Shown: piece by piece, positions 34,567-42,063 of the stretch
How positions within the stretch are numbered: position 1 is the stretch's first letter
How the letters are laid out: every line of letters starts with the position of its first letter
NCBI GenBank assembly: GCA_002410555.1
Contig: DHSR01000034.1
Coordinates: 1 to 48,089, forward strand
Direction: 5' to 3'
From: Bacteroidales bacterium UBA5281
Lineage (GTDB): Bacteria > Bacteroidota > Bacteroidia > Bacteroidales > Lentimicrobiaceae
DNA length: 48,089 nt
The notes under the pieces: generated by a model
The model's database searches: none
The model's input: the letters and a program-made list of their open reading frames with translations, nothing else
What the model was told of the DNA's origin: nothing
Position numbers and translations under genes: made by a program

Positions 34567-34881
34567 TTATTGTCCAAGATCGATTTTGAAATGAGGTAAT
34601 TCAACACTTAATGTAACTTTCGCCTGTAAAGCATGAAAGACTCTCATTAGAGTATCAATTGTAACATTACTGGCATTATTCTCAATTCTCGAAATTTGAG
34701 CTTTCTGCACGCCAATAAGTTTTCCAAGTTCCTCCTGGGTTAATTTTCGTTCCTGTCTGGTTTGTTTTATTGCTTGTCCAATCAAGTCCATCTGTAATTC
34801 ATATTCAAATCTGTCTCGGTTTGGAGTGCCAATTTTACCGATAAGTTTGTCTTGAACTTCGTCTAAGGTATGTGTTTTCAT
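34567..34881 (-). CDS. higA: HigA-like antitoxin (XRE helix-turn-helix)
   Basis: A 104-residue antitoxin and repressor. The HTH_3 domain covers residues about 37-90: IKQTRQERKLTQEELGKLIG, VQKAQISRIENN and VTIDTLMRVFHAL. The N-terminal extension (TLDEVQDKLIGKIGTPNRD) is typical of HigA proteins that neutralise RelE-fold toxins. It starts within the toxin's last codons (4-bp overlap), giving the toxin-first order characteristic of higBA. It probably binds the palindrome at 35274-35291. Confidence 0.88.
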   Translation of the reverse strand: MKTHTLDEVQDKLIGKIGTPNRDRFEYELQMDLIGQAIKQTRQERKLTQEELGKLIGVQKAQISRIENNASNVTIDTLMRVFHALQAKVTLSVELPHFKIDLGQ

Positions 34882-35237
34882 TTCTTTGTCTTTTTAGTGA
34901 TTTCTTTGTCTTCAAAATATCGTAAACGAACCTGCTTTGCCTTTTGGATTTCGCTGACTGGTGTTTTACTGGTTTTCTTAACTATTCCATGCGTTGCAAT
35001 AATAAGAGTATTTAAAGAATCTGTCTTGTCCCAAAAGGCAAAAAGTCTATAATGCAACCCTTGGTAAAGAGTTCTGAACTCCCAGATTTCGTCTTTTAGT
35101 TTCTTGAACAGTTCAGGATCATGTCTTGCCTGAGCTTTACGAATATTAAAAATGATTTTTTCGTAGTGCTTCTTTTCCAGATTGCTGAGAAATTCAAAAG
35201 TATCATCTAAGAATACAATGTCAAAAAGTTTGTCCAT
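34878..35237 (-). CDS. higB: HigB-like toxin (RelE superfamily, phage Gp49-like)
   Basis: A 119-residue predicted ribosome-dependent mRNA endonuclease. The RelE-type core is visible: FLSNLEKKHYEKIIFNIRKA, FKKLKDEIWEFRTLY, HYRLFAFWDK, and LIIATHGIVKKTSKTP near residue 80, which is the HG-x-x-KK-T pattern of the HigB/Gp49 group. The basic tail KKTKK ends the protein. Full length, with no disruption. It is co-transcribed with higA by a promoter holding a palindrome. Confidence 0.88.
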   Translation of the reverse strand: MDKLFDIVFLDDTFEFLSNLEKKHYEKIIFNIRKAQARHDPELFKKLKDEIWEFRTLYQGLHYRLFAFWDKTDSLNTLIIATHGIVKKTSKTPVSEIQKAKQVRLRYFEDKEITKKTKK

Positions 35238-35257
35238 TCATTTGATTCCTGATAGTG

Positions 35258-35291
35258 CAAATATACATAAAATGTTTCATTATATAGAAAC
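35258..35291 (-). promoter_or_regulatory. higBA promoter and palindromic operator
   Basis: Minus-strand TATATTTG (35258-35265) matches TAnnTTTG, 20 bp before higB. Just upstream, in the spacer, lies GTTTCATTATATAGAAAC (35274-35291), with GTTTC/GAAAC arms. This is the expected place for HigA autorepression. Confidence 0.6.
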
Positions 35292-35344
35292 TATTTTCCG
35301 ATTGCGATTTTCTACTATACCCTAAAACTTATTGTATCTCCAAC

Positions 35345-35430
35345 TTTCCCCTCTGTATTCAACAGCAATTTACGGATATGTATAGCTTGTATTTAACCCT
35401 GTAACTTCCATCGAGCCATTATAAGTTATC
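35345..35430 (-). repeat. Repeat copy R3 (leader part), 3' boundary of the truncated toxin
   Basis: Matches R4 (35765-35855) over about 90 bp. Shared blocks on the plus strand include CAACTTTCC-CTCT, CAACAGCA, CGGATAT and a CCAT-GAGCC/AAGCC-ATTA block followed by AAGT-ATCA. Part of it (35386-35417) matches R1 at 27 of 32 positions. On the minus strand its start coincides with the end of the PIN-toxin coding sequence. Confidence 0.6.
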
Positions 35431-35483
35431 AGGAAACTAATCCAAATATTGGTGTCAGGAATGATCCGAATTTTCTTTTTCAT
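35370..35483 (-). pseudogene. VapC-like PIN toxin truncated after about 19 codons
   Basis: The frame beginning with the ATG at 35483, inside the antitoxin's end, reads MKKKIRIIPDTNIWISFLI. This has the PIN-domain first strand and catalytic Asp (DTNxWISFL) of VapC-type RNases. After that it runs into repeat R3 and stops at 35370, 37 codons in total against the usual 130 or so. The loss is exactly at the repeat boundary, so the toxin was cut by a deletion or recombination there. The antitoxin upstream is intact. Confidence 0.65.
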
Positions 35484-35691
35484 ATCTGGCTTTTCTGACA
35501 GTTTCAACTTCCTTCTCAATTTCTTCTAATGATGGAGCATTATCCGAATTGGTTCTCAACTTATCAAGAAGCTTTTTGAATTCACTTTTTCTATCAGATG
35601 AATCAGATATTTTGATTAATTTCAAATCAGCAAGATTTTTTAAAAGTTTTCTTGCCTTTGGGTTTAATATTTCAATTCTAATGGTATCCAT
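35455..35691 (-). CDS. Putative antitoxin of a PIN-type (VapC-like) toxin-antitoxin locus
   Basis: A 78-residue protein starting MDTIRIEILNPKARKLLKN, followed by a linker and SLEEIEKEVETVRKARYEKE. This resembles the short antitoxins that precede PIN-domain toxins in Bacteroidota. The frame is open to 35802, but those extra residues are encoded largely by repeat R4, so the ATG at 35691 is chosen. The downstream toxin, overlapping the end of this gene, is truncated, leaving an orphan antitoxin bracketed by R3 and R4. Confidence 0.65.
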   Translation of the reverse strand: MDTIRIEILNPKARKLLKNLADLKLIKISDSSDRKSEFKKLLDKLRTNSDNAPSLEEIEKEVETVRKARYEKENSDHS

Positions 35692-35764
35692 ATTCACTTT
35701 TTTATACAAAGATAACTTCTTATTAGCAAACTTAATTTGCTGCTCAAAAAATGACATTACCGTA

Positions 35765-35855
35765 ATTATACATTCAACTTTCCTCTCTATATCCAACAGC
35801 ATTCTGCGGATATAACGCGCATTGAAACTACCATTAAGCCATTAAAAGTCATCAA
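35765..35855 (-). repeat. Repeat copy R4, 5' of the orphan antitoxin
   Basis: Direct repeat of R3, in the same orientation on the other side of the antitoxin gene. On the minus strand it contains TTATATCC ... GGATATAG, a 7-bp hairpin (ATATCC/GGATAT core). It separates the toxin-antitoxin cluster from the propeller-transglutaminase gene. Confidence 0.6.
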
Positions 35856-35881
35856 GCAGTAGGTTGGCATTCCACCAATCC

Positions 35882-37504
35882 TTACTTTTCTTTTTTATCC
35901 CAATCGGCATAAGTGGTGATATTCAGATTGGTTTTGGGTTCGGTGGTATAGTTAACATTGCTGTTATAGGTCCATTCCATCGTTTCCGATCCACCACCCG
36001 AATGCGTAGTGATTAAGGCATTGTTTCGCACCAAACCAATCGGGAAGGCCTGATCGCGCGGGGAAACTCTGTCGCCATGGGTTGGGTCGGTGGGTATCCA
36101 TCCATAGTTTGGCAGATAAACCTCAACCCACCGGTGATATACATCATCCATATAAACTTGTTCGTGCCGGTTCCAGACTGACCCTACGTATTTGGCAGGA
36201 AGACCGGCAGCTTTGCAAAGCGCAATAAACGCAAAAGTATATTCGGAGCAGCTTCCGTGTCCATTGGTAAGTACAGTAGGTGCGGTATCCCAGGCGCCGT
36301 CCATAATATATTCCAGATGCCCAATCAGGTATTGATGCAATTTGCGCATAATCCAGTAAGGATTTTCTTCATCTCCAACGACCTCCTTTATGGTTTTTTG
36401 AATAATATCACTGTTGATCTGATATTTTTCATCATCAGATAGGTATTCCTGCTTTATTACTTTTGGTATATCATTCAATGTTCCTGTTTTTTCGGGAAAA
36501 ATAATGTAGCGGGTGTTATACGTTTCCACATCAGCCGTCACCTGAATCTCGATTTTTTCTCCGGGTTTAATGTTCTTATAGCTGAAAAGCGCCGTTTTTT
36601 GTCCCCATTTATCTGTCACTAGTTCCGTTGGTGGAGTGCTATAAACAAAGTCTCCCAGAATATTCTGGTTATCTCTGTTTTCCGGTAAGGCGATATTCAC
36701 ATCCAGTGTTAGAATATTTCCGGGGCCATAGCAGCTAACATTATGATTGAAGGTTACTTTATGCTGCTTTTTATCCTTGCGGATAAACTTTTGTTCATCA
36801 TTTATCGTTAACTGATATAGTTTATCATCTTCCTGATCCACCACCCATAAGGTGTTTCCCTGAATAGCCAATCCATGTGGATATTTGCCCGGTGCATCCA
36901 GTATGATGATCACCAGCCCTGTAGCCGGATCAACCATATAAATTTCGTCAGTTGAAATATCCGAAATCCACAAATATTTCCCGTCGAAAGCTATGCCTTT
37001 GGGGTCTTTTGAAGGCGATGGAAATGATTTAATGGTGGTTCCATCTGTGGTACTGAACTGAATAACTTTATCAGAAATATCATCTACACACCATAAGTAC
37101 TGCCCATCCCAGGTCAGGCCTTTTGGACTTTTTGAGGGTGCTTGAAGTGTTTTTAAGAGGGTACCATCTTTGGGATCGATCTTGAAAATCATGCCGTCTA
37201 AGTCTTCCGATTTATCAGTTCTTCCCCGGTAATCGGCGTTCCATAAAAAAGTTCCATCCCATGCCAGACCCATGGGCCAATATGCCGGAGATTCAATCTG
37301 GCGGATAATTTCCCCTGTTTCGGGATTCAGACAATAAATTTTATCCGTTTCTCTATCTGCCAGCCAAAGATTTTTGCCATCAAAACAAAGACCGGTTGGG
37401 TAATTCCCGGCAGTATTAAGAGATTTAATCACCTCTCCGGGAAAGGCGAGCGTAACTGAAGAAATGGTCAGAAATATCAAAAACGCGGTTAATTGTTTAT
37501 TCAT
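35882..37504 (-). CDS. Exported beta-propeller plus transglutaminase-like protein
   Basis: A 540-residue exported protein with a signal peptide (FLIFLTISSVTLA). Residues about 30-235 contain five repeats of the type GxxWDGxxLWxxD...DKIYxxDPxTG, an NHL/SMP-30-like propeller segment. From about 245 to 350 comes a beta-rich linker. A transglutaminase-like (papain-fold) domain follows, with Cys in NGHGSCSEYTFAFIALCKAAG near 405, His in VYHRWVEVYL near 450 and Asp in GWIPTDPTHGDR near 465, a complete Cys-His-Asp triad. Likely a periplasmic protein-processing or cross-link-cleaving enzyme; the target is unknown. It is followed by repeat R4 and preceded by the 37.6-kb promoter-like repeat. Confidence 0.82.
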   Translation of the reverse strand: MNKQLTAFLIFLTISSVTLAFPGEVIKSLNTAGNYPTGLCFDGKNLWLADRETDKIYCLNPETGEIIRQIESPAYWPMGLAWDGTFLWNADYRGRTDKSEDLDGMIFKIDPKDGTLLKTLQAPSKSPKGLTWDGQYLWCVDDISDKVIQFSTTDGTTIKSFPSPSKDPKGIAFDGKYLWISDISTDEIYMVDPATGLVIIILDAPGKYPHGLAIQGNTLWVVDQEDDKLYQLTINDEQKFIRKDKKQHKVTFNHNVSCYGPGNILTLDVNIALPENRDNQNILGDFVYSTPPTELVTDKWGQKTALFSYKNIKPGEKIEIQVTADVETYNTRYIIFPEKTGTLNDIPKVIKQEYLSDDEKYQINSDIIQKTIKEVVGDEENPYWIMRKLHQYLIGHLEYIMDGAWDTAPTVLTNGHGSCSEYTFAFIALCKAAGLPAKYVGSVWNRHEQVYMDDVYHRWVEVYLPNYGWIPTDPTHGDRVSPRDQAFPIGLVRNNALITTHSGGGSETMEWTYNSNVNYTTEPKTNLNITTYADWDKKEK

Positions 37505-37566
37505 AATAGTGTGGTGTTAATTATGATTGATAGGGTTGACAGGCAACGATTGGCTATGCGCCTGCA

Positions 37567-37645
37567 GGCATTTTAAAATGCCGGCCAACGCGCCACCAGA
37601 ATCTTCGTTAAAAGTACAAATTTTCCATTAACCAACATGCGTCCA
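37567..37645 (-). repeat. Palindrome and promoter-like repeat (R6) upstream of the propeller gene
   Basis: A perfect 16-bp palindrome GGCATTTTAAAATGCC (37567-37582) is followed by AAAAGTACAAA-TTTCCAT (about 37611-37628). The latter reappears near 43395-43412 upstream of the AraC gene. On the minus strand it reads TTTGTACTTTTA, close to a -7 box (TACTTTTA). It is related to the cores of R1, R2 and R5. Confidence 0.45.
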
Positions 37646-37694
37646 GAATGATAAAGCACAAAACAACTTAGGGCAGGTGCGACTTTTGACCTCG

Positions 37695-37925
37695 TTAGGA
37701 CACATTTTCTTCTCTTTTAATAACACTTTTGATGATTCCTTTTACATCATTTATTTTCATAAAATAATATCCGTAAGGAATCAAAATTAAAACCGGAGAT
37801 AATGCTGGATTAAAAGGAAACGGCGCATTTAGAAAGTCATCTTTCATTCCATCCGGGTTTGTATGATAACTAACTAAAATACCCAGGATTATGGCTGCAA
37901 AAGCTAAAATAATTAAAGGAGACAT
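37695..37925 (-). CDS. Small membrane protein, function unknown
   Basis: A 76-residue protein with two hydrophobic helices (PLIILAFAAIILGILVSY, and LSPVLILIPYGYYFM) and a charged tail (KREENVS). The frame continues upstream of the ATG for about 21 codons without a start, and the residues there are protein-like (FKGEISKNTGT). The gene may thus have lost its original 5' end, or use an unusual start. No family recognised. Confidence 0.45.
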   Translation of the reverse strand: MSPLIILAFAAIILGILVSYHTNPDGMKDDFLNAPFPFNPALSPVLILIPYGYYFMKINDVKGIIKSVIKREENVS

Positions 37926-38339
37926 GGACGCAGAAATAAATATTGATGTTCCAGTATTTTTCGAGATTTCACCTTTAAATATTATGGGCTAAAATTATAG
38001 AATTCAGGCCATAGACTCTTATGCGAAAAAGCAAACTTATTCTGATCGAATACCGGATATAAAAAACTCTGATCACGCTTGAATCTGTCATATAATTTTT
38101 CCCTGACAAATTCCTGTTCTAATTTTGTTATAATTTCAAATGAAAATCTACAAAGGATGAAATCTATTATTTTTTTATAAACTCCATAAGTTTTCGCTTC
38201 TCACAATATGGCGCAATGACTGGCTACACACAATCTTGCAAATATCACAAATAATCTTCTCAGACTTAAATCAAGGTCGCATACTTTATACAAATATAAG
38301 AAAGAATTATATACCAGATTTGTCCGGAAAAATTTCACT
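37926..38339. other. Intergenic region without a recognisable gene
   Basis: AT-rich, between the acr3 stop and the small membrane protein start. No convincing coding frame, terminator or repeat was found, apart from the possible 5' extension of the small membrane protein near 37926-37985. Confidence 0.45.
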
Positions 38340-39371
38340 TTAGTACTTCCACCTATTAGCCAGCGCCACCAGCGACAACATTACCGGCACTTCAACCAAC
38401 ACGCCAACAACGGTAACCAGGGCCGCCGGAGATTGCAGGCCAAACAATGCAATGGCAACCGCAACGGCCAATTCAAAAAAGTTACTGGCGCCAATCATGG
38501 CTGCCGGGGAACAAATGGCATGGGACAGTTTTAGTTTTCTGCCAACAAACCAGGTGATGAAAAAGATAAAATAGGTTTGGATGATAAGGGGAACGGCAAC
38601 CAGCAATATTATCACTGGATTTTCGGTAATGGTATTGCCTTGGAATGCAAATAGCAATACCAAAGTTAAAAGCAACGCAATAATAGAAACAGGTTTAAAT
38701 CCGGGCAAAAAGGATTTTTCAAACCACTCTTTGCCTTTCCTGCGAATTGAAATTTTGTGCGTTACATACCCGGCCAAAAGCGGAATAACAACAAATATTA
38801 ATACGCTTGAAACCAAGGTATCGTAGGGAACCTGAACATCGGTAATATCTAAGAGCAAACCCACGATAGGAACGAATGCAACTAAAATAATCAAATCGTT
38901 TACGGATACCTGAACCAGGGTGTAGTTTGGGTCGCCATCGGTTAAATAACTCCACACAAAAACCATGGCGGTACAAGGGGCTGCCCCCAATAATATTGCC
39001 CCGGCTATATATTCGCCGGCTAATTCGGGGGCAATAAAGGCTGCATATATTCTGGAGAAAAATATCCATGCAAAAAATGCCATGGTAAAGGGCTTTATCA
39101 GCCAGTTAACAACAAGGGTAAGGATTAAGCCTTTCGGGCTTTTACCTACGTTTTTGATGCTCGAAAAATCGACCTGCAGCATCATGGGGTAAATCATTAA
39201 CCAAACCAGGATGGCAACGGGTATATTTACCCTGAACACCTCCATTTTACTTAATACGGCAACACTTTCGCCGGCAAAATTGCCAATAACAATTCCTGCT
39301 GCAATACAAAGTGCGACCCAAAGCGTCAGGTATTTTTCAAAAAAGCCGATTTGTTTTTTCTGATTGCTCAT
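38340..39371 (-). CDS. acr3: ACR3-family arsenite efflux transporter
   Basis: Exports arsenite from the cytoplasm using the membrane potential. The 343-residue product has about ten hydrophobic helices. It carries the ACR3 signature GAILLGAAPCTAMVFVWSYL with its essential cysteine in the fourth helix, and also PMMLQVDF, WLIKPFTMAF and SPAAMIGASNFFELAVA in the later half. It is the last gene of the arsR-thioredoxin-arsM-acr3 unit, 15 bp after arsM. No arsenate reductase gene is present, so the unit deals with As(III). Confidence 0.95.
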   Translation of the reverse strand: MSNQKKQIGFFEKYLTLWVALCIAAGIVIGNFAGESVAVLSKMEVFRVNIPVAILVWLMIYPMMLQVDFSSIKNVGKSPKGLILTLVVNWLIKPFTMAFFAWIFFSRIYAAFIAPELAGEYIAGAILLGAAPCTAMVFVWSYLTDGDPNYTLVQVSVNDLIILVAFVPIVGLLLDITDVQVPYDTLVSSVLIFVVIPLLAGYVTHKISIRRKGKEWFEKSFLPGFKPVSIIALLLTLVLLFAFQGNTITENPVIILLVAVPLIIQTYFIFFITWFVGRKLKLSHAICSPAAMIGASNFFELAVAVAIALFGLQSPAALVTVVGVLVEVPVMLSLVALANRWKY

Positions 39372-39386
39372 AGCTGAATCGTCTGA

Positions 39387-40190
39387 TTACTTGTTAGCAT
39401 TTACCGTAATGCTGTATATCCCGACATTTTCTTTATTGAACGCTTCCAATTCATCCGGTGTAATGTATTTCAGTAAAATGTTATCCGGAATTTCAATTTT
39501 CTTTTCCTGATTAATCTCAATCGTTTGGAAACCTTGTTTTTTGATGATATCCAGGTAGTGATCTTTTTGTAGTGCCCCTGAAACGCAGCCGGCATACATT
39601 TCGGCAGCTTCCTTTAGCTGTTCCGGCAGTTTTCCGGTTAACACGATATCGGAGATACAAAAATGACCGCCAGGCCTCAGTACTCTGTAAATTTCACTGA
39701 ATGCCTTCTCTTTATCAGGAACAAGGTTCAGCACACAGTTGCTGATTACCACATCATACGTATTCTCAGCAAGAGGCAGCTTTTCAATATCTCCTTTGAT
39801 AAATTCCATATTTTTAAAGCCTGTTTTTCCGAGGTTTACTCTTGCCTTGTCAAGCATGGCATCTGTGAAATCAATACCGGTAACCTTTCCTTCTTCGCCC
39901 ACCAATCTGCGGGCAACAAAACAATCGTTCCCGGCACCGCAACCTAAATCGAGCACAAAGTTCCCTTTTTCAATCCCCGCATATTGGGTCGGTAATCCGC
40001 AACCCAAGCCTAAGTCGGCTTCAGCGTTATATCCTTCGAGCTTTGTATAGTCATCGCTAAAAGTGCTGTAATCCATTTCATCGCAGCAGTCTGATCCACC
40101 GCAACAAGAGCTTTGGTTTTGAATGTTGCTTTGAGTGGCGATTTCACCATATTTTTCCTGTACAATCGACTTTAAATCTTCTGCTTTCAT
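39387..40190 (-). CDS. arsM: Arsenite S-adenosylmethionine methyltransferase
   Basis: Methylates As(III), giving volatile or less retained species. The 267-residue product has the N-terminal cysteine cluster SSCCGGSDCC, the ArsM block LGLGCGLPTQYA near residue 62, SAM motif VLDLGCGAGND near 79, and the arsenic-binding cysteines in VISNCVLNLVPDK near 150 and EMYAGCVSGAL near 198. These positions correspond to the conserved ArsM cysteines. It lies between thioredoxin (40 bp) and acr3 (15 bp), so one transcript is likely; thioredoxin could reduce the enzyme's cysteines. Confidence 0.93.
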   Translation of the reverse strand: MKAEDLKSIVQEKYGEIATQSNIQNQSSCCGGSDCCDEMDYSTFSDDYTKLEGYNAEADLGLGCGLPTQYAGIEKGNFVLDLGCGAGNDCFVARRLVGEEGKVTGIDFTDAMLDKARVNLGKTGFKNMEFIKGDIEKLPLAENTYDVVISNCVLNLVPDKEKAFSEIYRVLRPGGHFCISDIVLTGKLPEQLKEAAEMYAGCVSGALQKDHYLDIIKKQGFQTIEINQEKKIEIPDNILLKYITPDELEAFNKENVGIYSITVNANK

Positions 40191-40229
40191 CGTTGAGGTT
40201 TTAGTTGTTCGACATTAAATTTGTAAAAG

Positions 40230-40739
40230 TTATTTCATCTCGTCAAAAACATGACCCATGGTTTGGTTTTTGACTCCATGTTCGTTTATTTGTTTTGATA
40301 ATTCTTGTGTACTGATATATCCTGTATGCCTGAAAAACTCTTTCCCGTTTTTGTCTAATATCACCTGTGTTGGAATGGCGACAATTCCGTAGAGTTTCAT
40401 CAGGTTCTGGCTTTCGGGCTTTAAAATATTCATGAATACCACATTTACACGGCCTGGATATTTGGATTGCATTTCCTCCATAACACGCTCCATGCTTTTA
40501 CAGGCTGAACAGCCTTTTGCACCAAATTCAAGGAAGGTAATTTCGTAATTCAGGCCGTTTGCCGAATAGTTATAAAGCGAGTCAACCAAAGCATTCCCCG
40601 AATGGGTTATTTCAGGGGGTGCCTGAGTTTTCATCATGGTGCCCAGGTAATTATTCATGCGGTCTTTCATCGAAAAGCCAACAATCAGCAATGCAAAAAG
40701 CAAAATGAATAATATCAGAGGAAGTATTTTTCTAAGCAT
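40230..40739 (-). CDS. Membrane-anchored thioredoxin-like protein of the ars operon
   Basis: A 169-residue thioredoxin fold protein with an N-terminal transmembrane helix (ILPLILFILLFALLIVGF). The active site is GAKGCSACKSMERVM near residue 80 (CSAC, not the usual CGPC). The cis-proline is in YGIVAIPTQVILD, and the fold ends GKEFFRHTGYIS. The domain is expected on the periplasmic side of the membrane. Position between arsR and arsM suggests it supplies electrons for arsenic handling; this is inference. A second ArsR-type operator precedes it. Confidence 0.85.
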   Translation of the reverse strand: MLRKILPLILFILLFALLIVGFSMKDRMNNYLGTMMKTQAPPEITHSGNALVDSLYNYSANGLNYEITFLEFGAKGCSACKSMERVMEEMQSKYPGRVNVVFMNILKPESQNLMKLYGIVAIPTQVILDKNGKEFFRHTGYISTQELSKQINEHGVKNQTMGHVFDEMK

Positions 40740-40807
40740 TTGTTACGGCTTTTTCGTAAGCTTTATTGATGTTTTTTTTTAGAAACAGGTGATTCTCTCT
40801 ATTCGTC

Positions 40808-40825
40808 TTTCGTGAAACAACGAAC
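40808..40825 (-). promoter_or_regulatory. Second ArsR-type operator, upstream of the thioredoxin gene
   Basis: On the minus strand GTTCGTTGTTTCACGAAA parallels the arsR promoter site GTTCGCAAATCTACGAAC: both have GTTCG, eight bases, then CGAA. The preceding CACCCTTG aligns with the arsR -7 box TACCTTTG but is degenerate. Suggests an additional regulated start between arsR and the rest of the operon. Confidence 0.5.
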
Positions 40826-40843
40826 AAGGGTGGCAAAAAAATT

Positions 40844-41143
40844 TTATATTCCCAGAAAACCTTTAAAAAGGGTTTGTGCTTCTTTCCAATTCTCCGGGTG
40901 AAGACAGTACCTTATCCTGGGAGATTCAATCTCACCCTGTATTAAACCGGCGTCTTTTAATTCTTTCAGGTGTTGCGATAAAGTGGATTTTGCAATGGGC
41001 AATTCATCACTCAAATCGCCGCTGTAGCAGCAGCTTTGGTTCGAGAGCAACTCCAAAACATACATCCGCACCGGATGTCCCATTGCCCTGGCGTACCGGG
41101 CAGTTCTTTGCTGTTTTTCTGTTGTAACTGATTTAATACTCAT
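40844..41143 (-). CDS. arsR: ArsR/SmtB family metalloregulator
   Basis: A 99-residue winged-helix repressor. The segment YARAMGHPVRMYVLELL, then SNQSCCYSGDLSDELPIAKSTLSQHLKELKDAGL near residues 35-70, contains the recognition helix (KSTLSQHLKELKDAG) and an adjacent cysteine pair (CC at about 37-38) that could bind As(III). The pair is not in the classical CVCD arrangement. It is the first gene of the ars unit, with a palindromic operator directly at its promoter, so autoregulated derepression by arsenite is expected. Confidence 0.92.
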   Translation of the reverse strand: MSIKSVTTEKQQRTARYARAMGHPVRMYVLELLSNQSCCYSGDLSDELPIAKSTLSQHLKELKDAGLIQGEIESPRIRYCLHPENWKEAQTLFKGFLGI

Positions 41144-41146
41144 TCT

Positions 41147-41192
41147 GTTCGTAGATTTGCGAACAAAGGTAATGCTTTTTTTAAATTACAAA
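41147..41192 (-). promoter_or_regulatory. arsR promoter and ArsR operator
   Basis: Minus-strand TTTG (41189-41192), 17 bases, TACCTTTG (41164-41171), then the palindrome GTTCGTAGATTTGCGAAC (plus strand, 41147-41164) starting at the end of the -7 box and ending 4 bp before the arsR ATG. A repressor there would block transcription start. Confidence 0.7.
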
Positions 41193-41313
41193 TAATGGAG
41201 GTGGTTTTTTCTGGCGAAAAGAAGAAAATTCCACTCTTTTTTCTCCCGGATGGCTATTGGGATGTGCAATATGCGTTGGGCTTTTTTGAAGGGAGGGAGA
41301 AAATTACAAAGGT

Positions 41314-41342
41314 AAAACGCCCAGGCCGGTGGCAGGGGCGTT
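41314..41342 (-). terminator. Terminator-like hairpin after the DUF6448 gene
   Basis: On the minus strand AACGCCC, a 13-base loop with some internal pairing, GGGCGTT, then further T. It lies 24 bp beyond the DUF6448 stop and separates that gene from the ars operon. Confidence 0.6.
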
Positions 41343-41365
41343 ATACCTGAATTTATGTGATTATC

Positions 41366-42010
41366 TTAATGTCCGTCATGGCCGCCGCCGTGTTCCATAA
41401 TATCATGAAGAGCTTCAACGGTATGCGTGTAGTCAACATAAGCTTCCACAAACGCCCTGCCTTGTTCTATTGAATTGTCCTTTACTTTATTGAGTTCGGC
41501 TACCTTTTGATATTTTTCCCGAATCCCCTTATCGATATGGCTATTAAATTTTACCAGAAAATCATCCACATTTTCTTCTAAAAGGGCTTTATCGGTCATT
41601 AGAATAATTTGTTTGGTAGTCCCGGCCGGTTTTAATCCGGTGTAAGAAGCGCCTTCGGTTTCACGGTGCAGGCGGACCAGGGTTTCCAAAAAATGTTTTT
41701 TCACAATGGCATAAACTTCTTTGTCACCGTTTTTTAAACTGTAGGTTTTATTAAACAAAGGAATGATTTCCTGTTCCTGTTCTTTCGTAATCCATTTCAA
41801 CACCAAATTGACGTTATTCGTTTCAAGTGCTATGGTGGCATCTTTAATTACCGGCCCATCGTACGAATCGCAATGCGCAGAAGCGGGCAGCGCAGCAAAT
41901 AATATTAATACTGAAGCAAATACAATCGGGAGGATTGTTTGCAAAAGGCTTTTGCGGGTTTGAAGTCTTTTTGTACTTTCTGTTTCCAGATTCATTTCTT
42001 TTGTTCTCAT
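41366..42010 (-). CDS. DUF6448 family exported protein
   Basis: A 214-residue protein of the DUF6448 family. After a polar N-terminus a signal peptide (LPIVFASVLILFAALPASA) precedes HCDSYDGPVIKDATIALE, the conserved family start, whose His-Cys would be the mature N-terminus. The rest is helical (WITKEQEQEIIPLFNKTY and EAYVDYTHTVEALHDIM) and ends in a histidine-rich tail EHGGGHDGH, which could bind metal. An alternative start is Met 6. It precedes the ars operon on the same strand, separated by a terminator. Its function is unknown. Confidence 0.8.
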   Translation of the reverse strand: MRTKEMNLETESTKRLQTRKSLLQTILPIVFASVLILFAALPASAHCDSYDGPVIKDATIALETNNVNLVLKWITKEQEQEIIPLFNKTYSLKNGDKEVYAIVKKHFLETLVRLHRETEGASYTGLKPAGTTKQIILMTDKALLEENVDDFLVKFNSHIDKGIREKYQKVAELNKVKDNSIEQGRAFVEAYVDYTHTVEALHDIMEHGGGHDGH

Positions 42011-42055
42011 GATAAATTGATTGATTTAAGTGTTTGTTATTTCGATTTGTCGATA

Positions 42056-42063
42056 CAAAAGTA
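42056..42063 (-). promoter_or_regulatory. Candidate -7 box of the DUF6448 gene
   Basis: Minus-strand TACTTTTG matches TAnnTTTG, 45 bp before the ATG. No clear -33 element. Confidence 0.4.
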
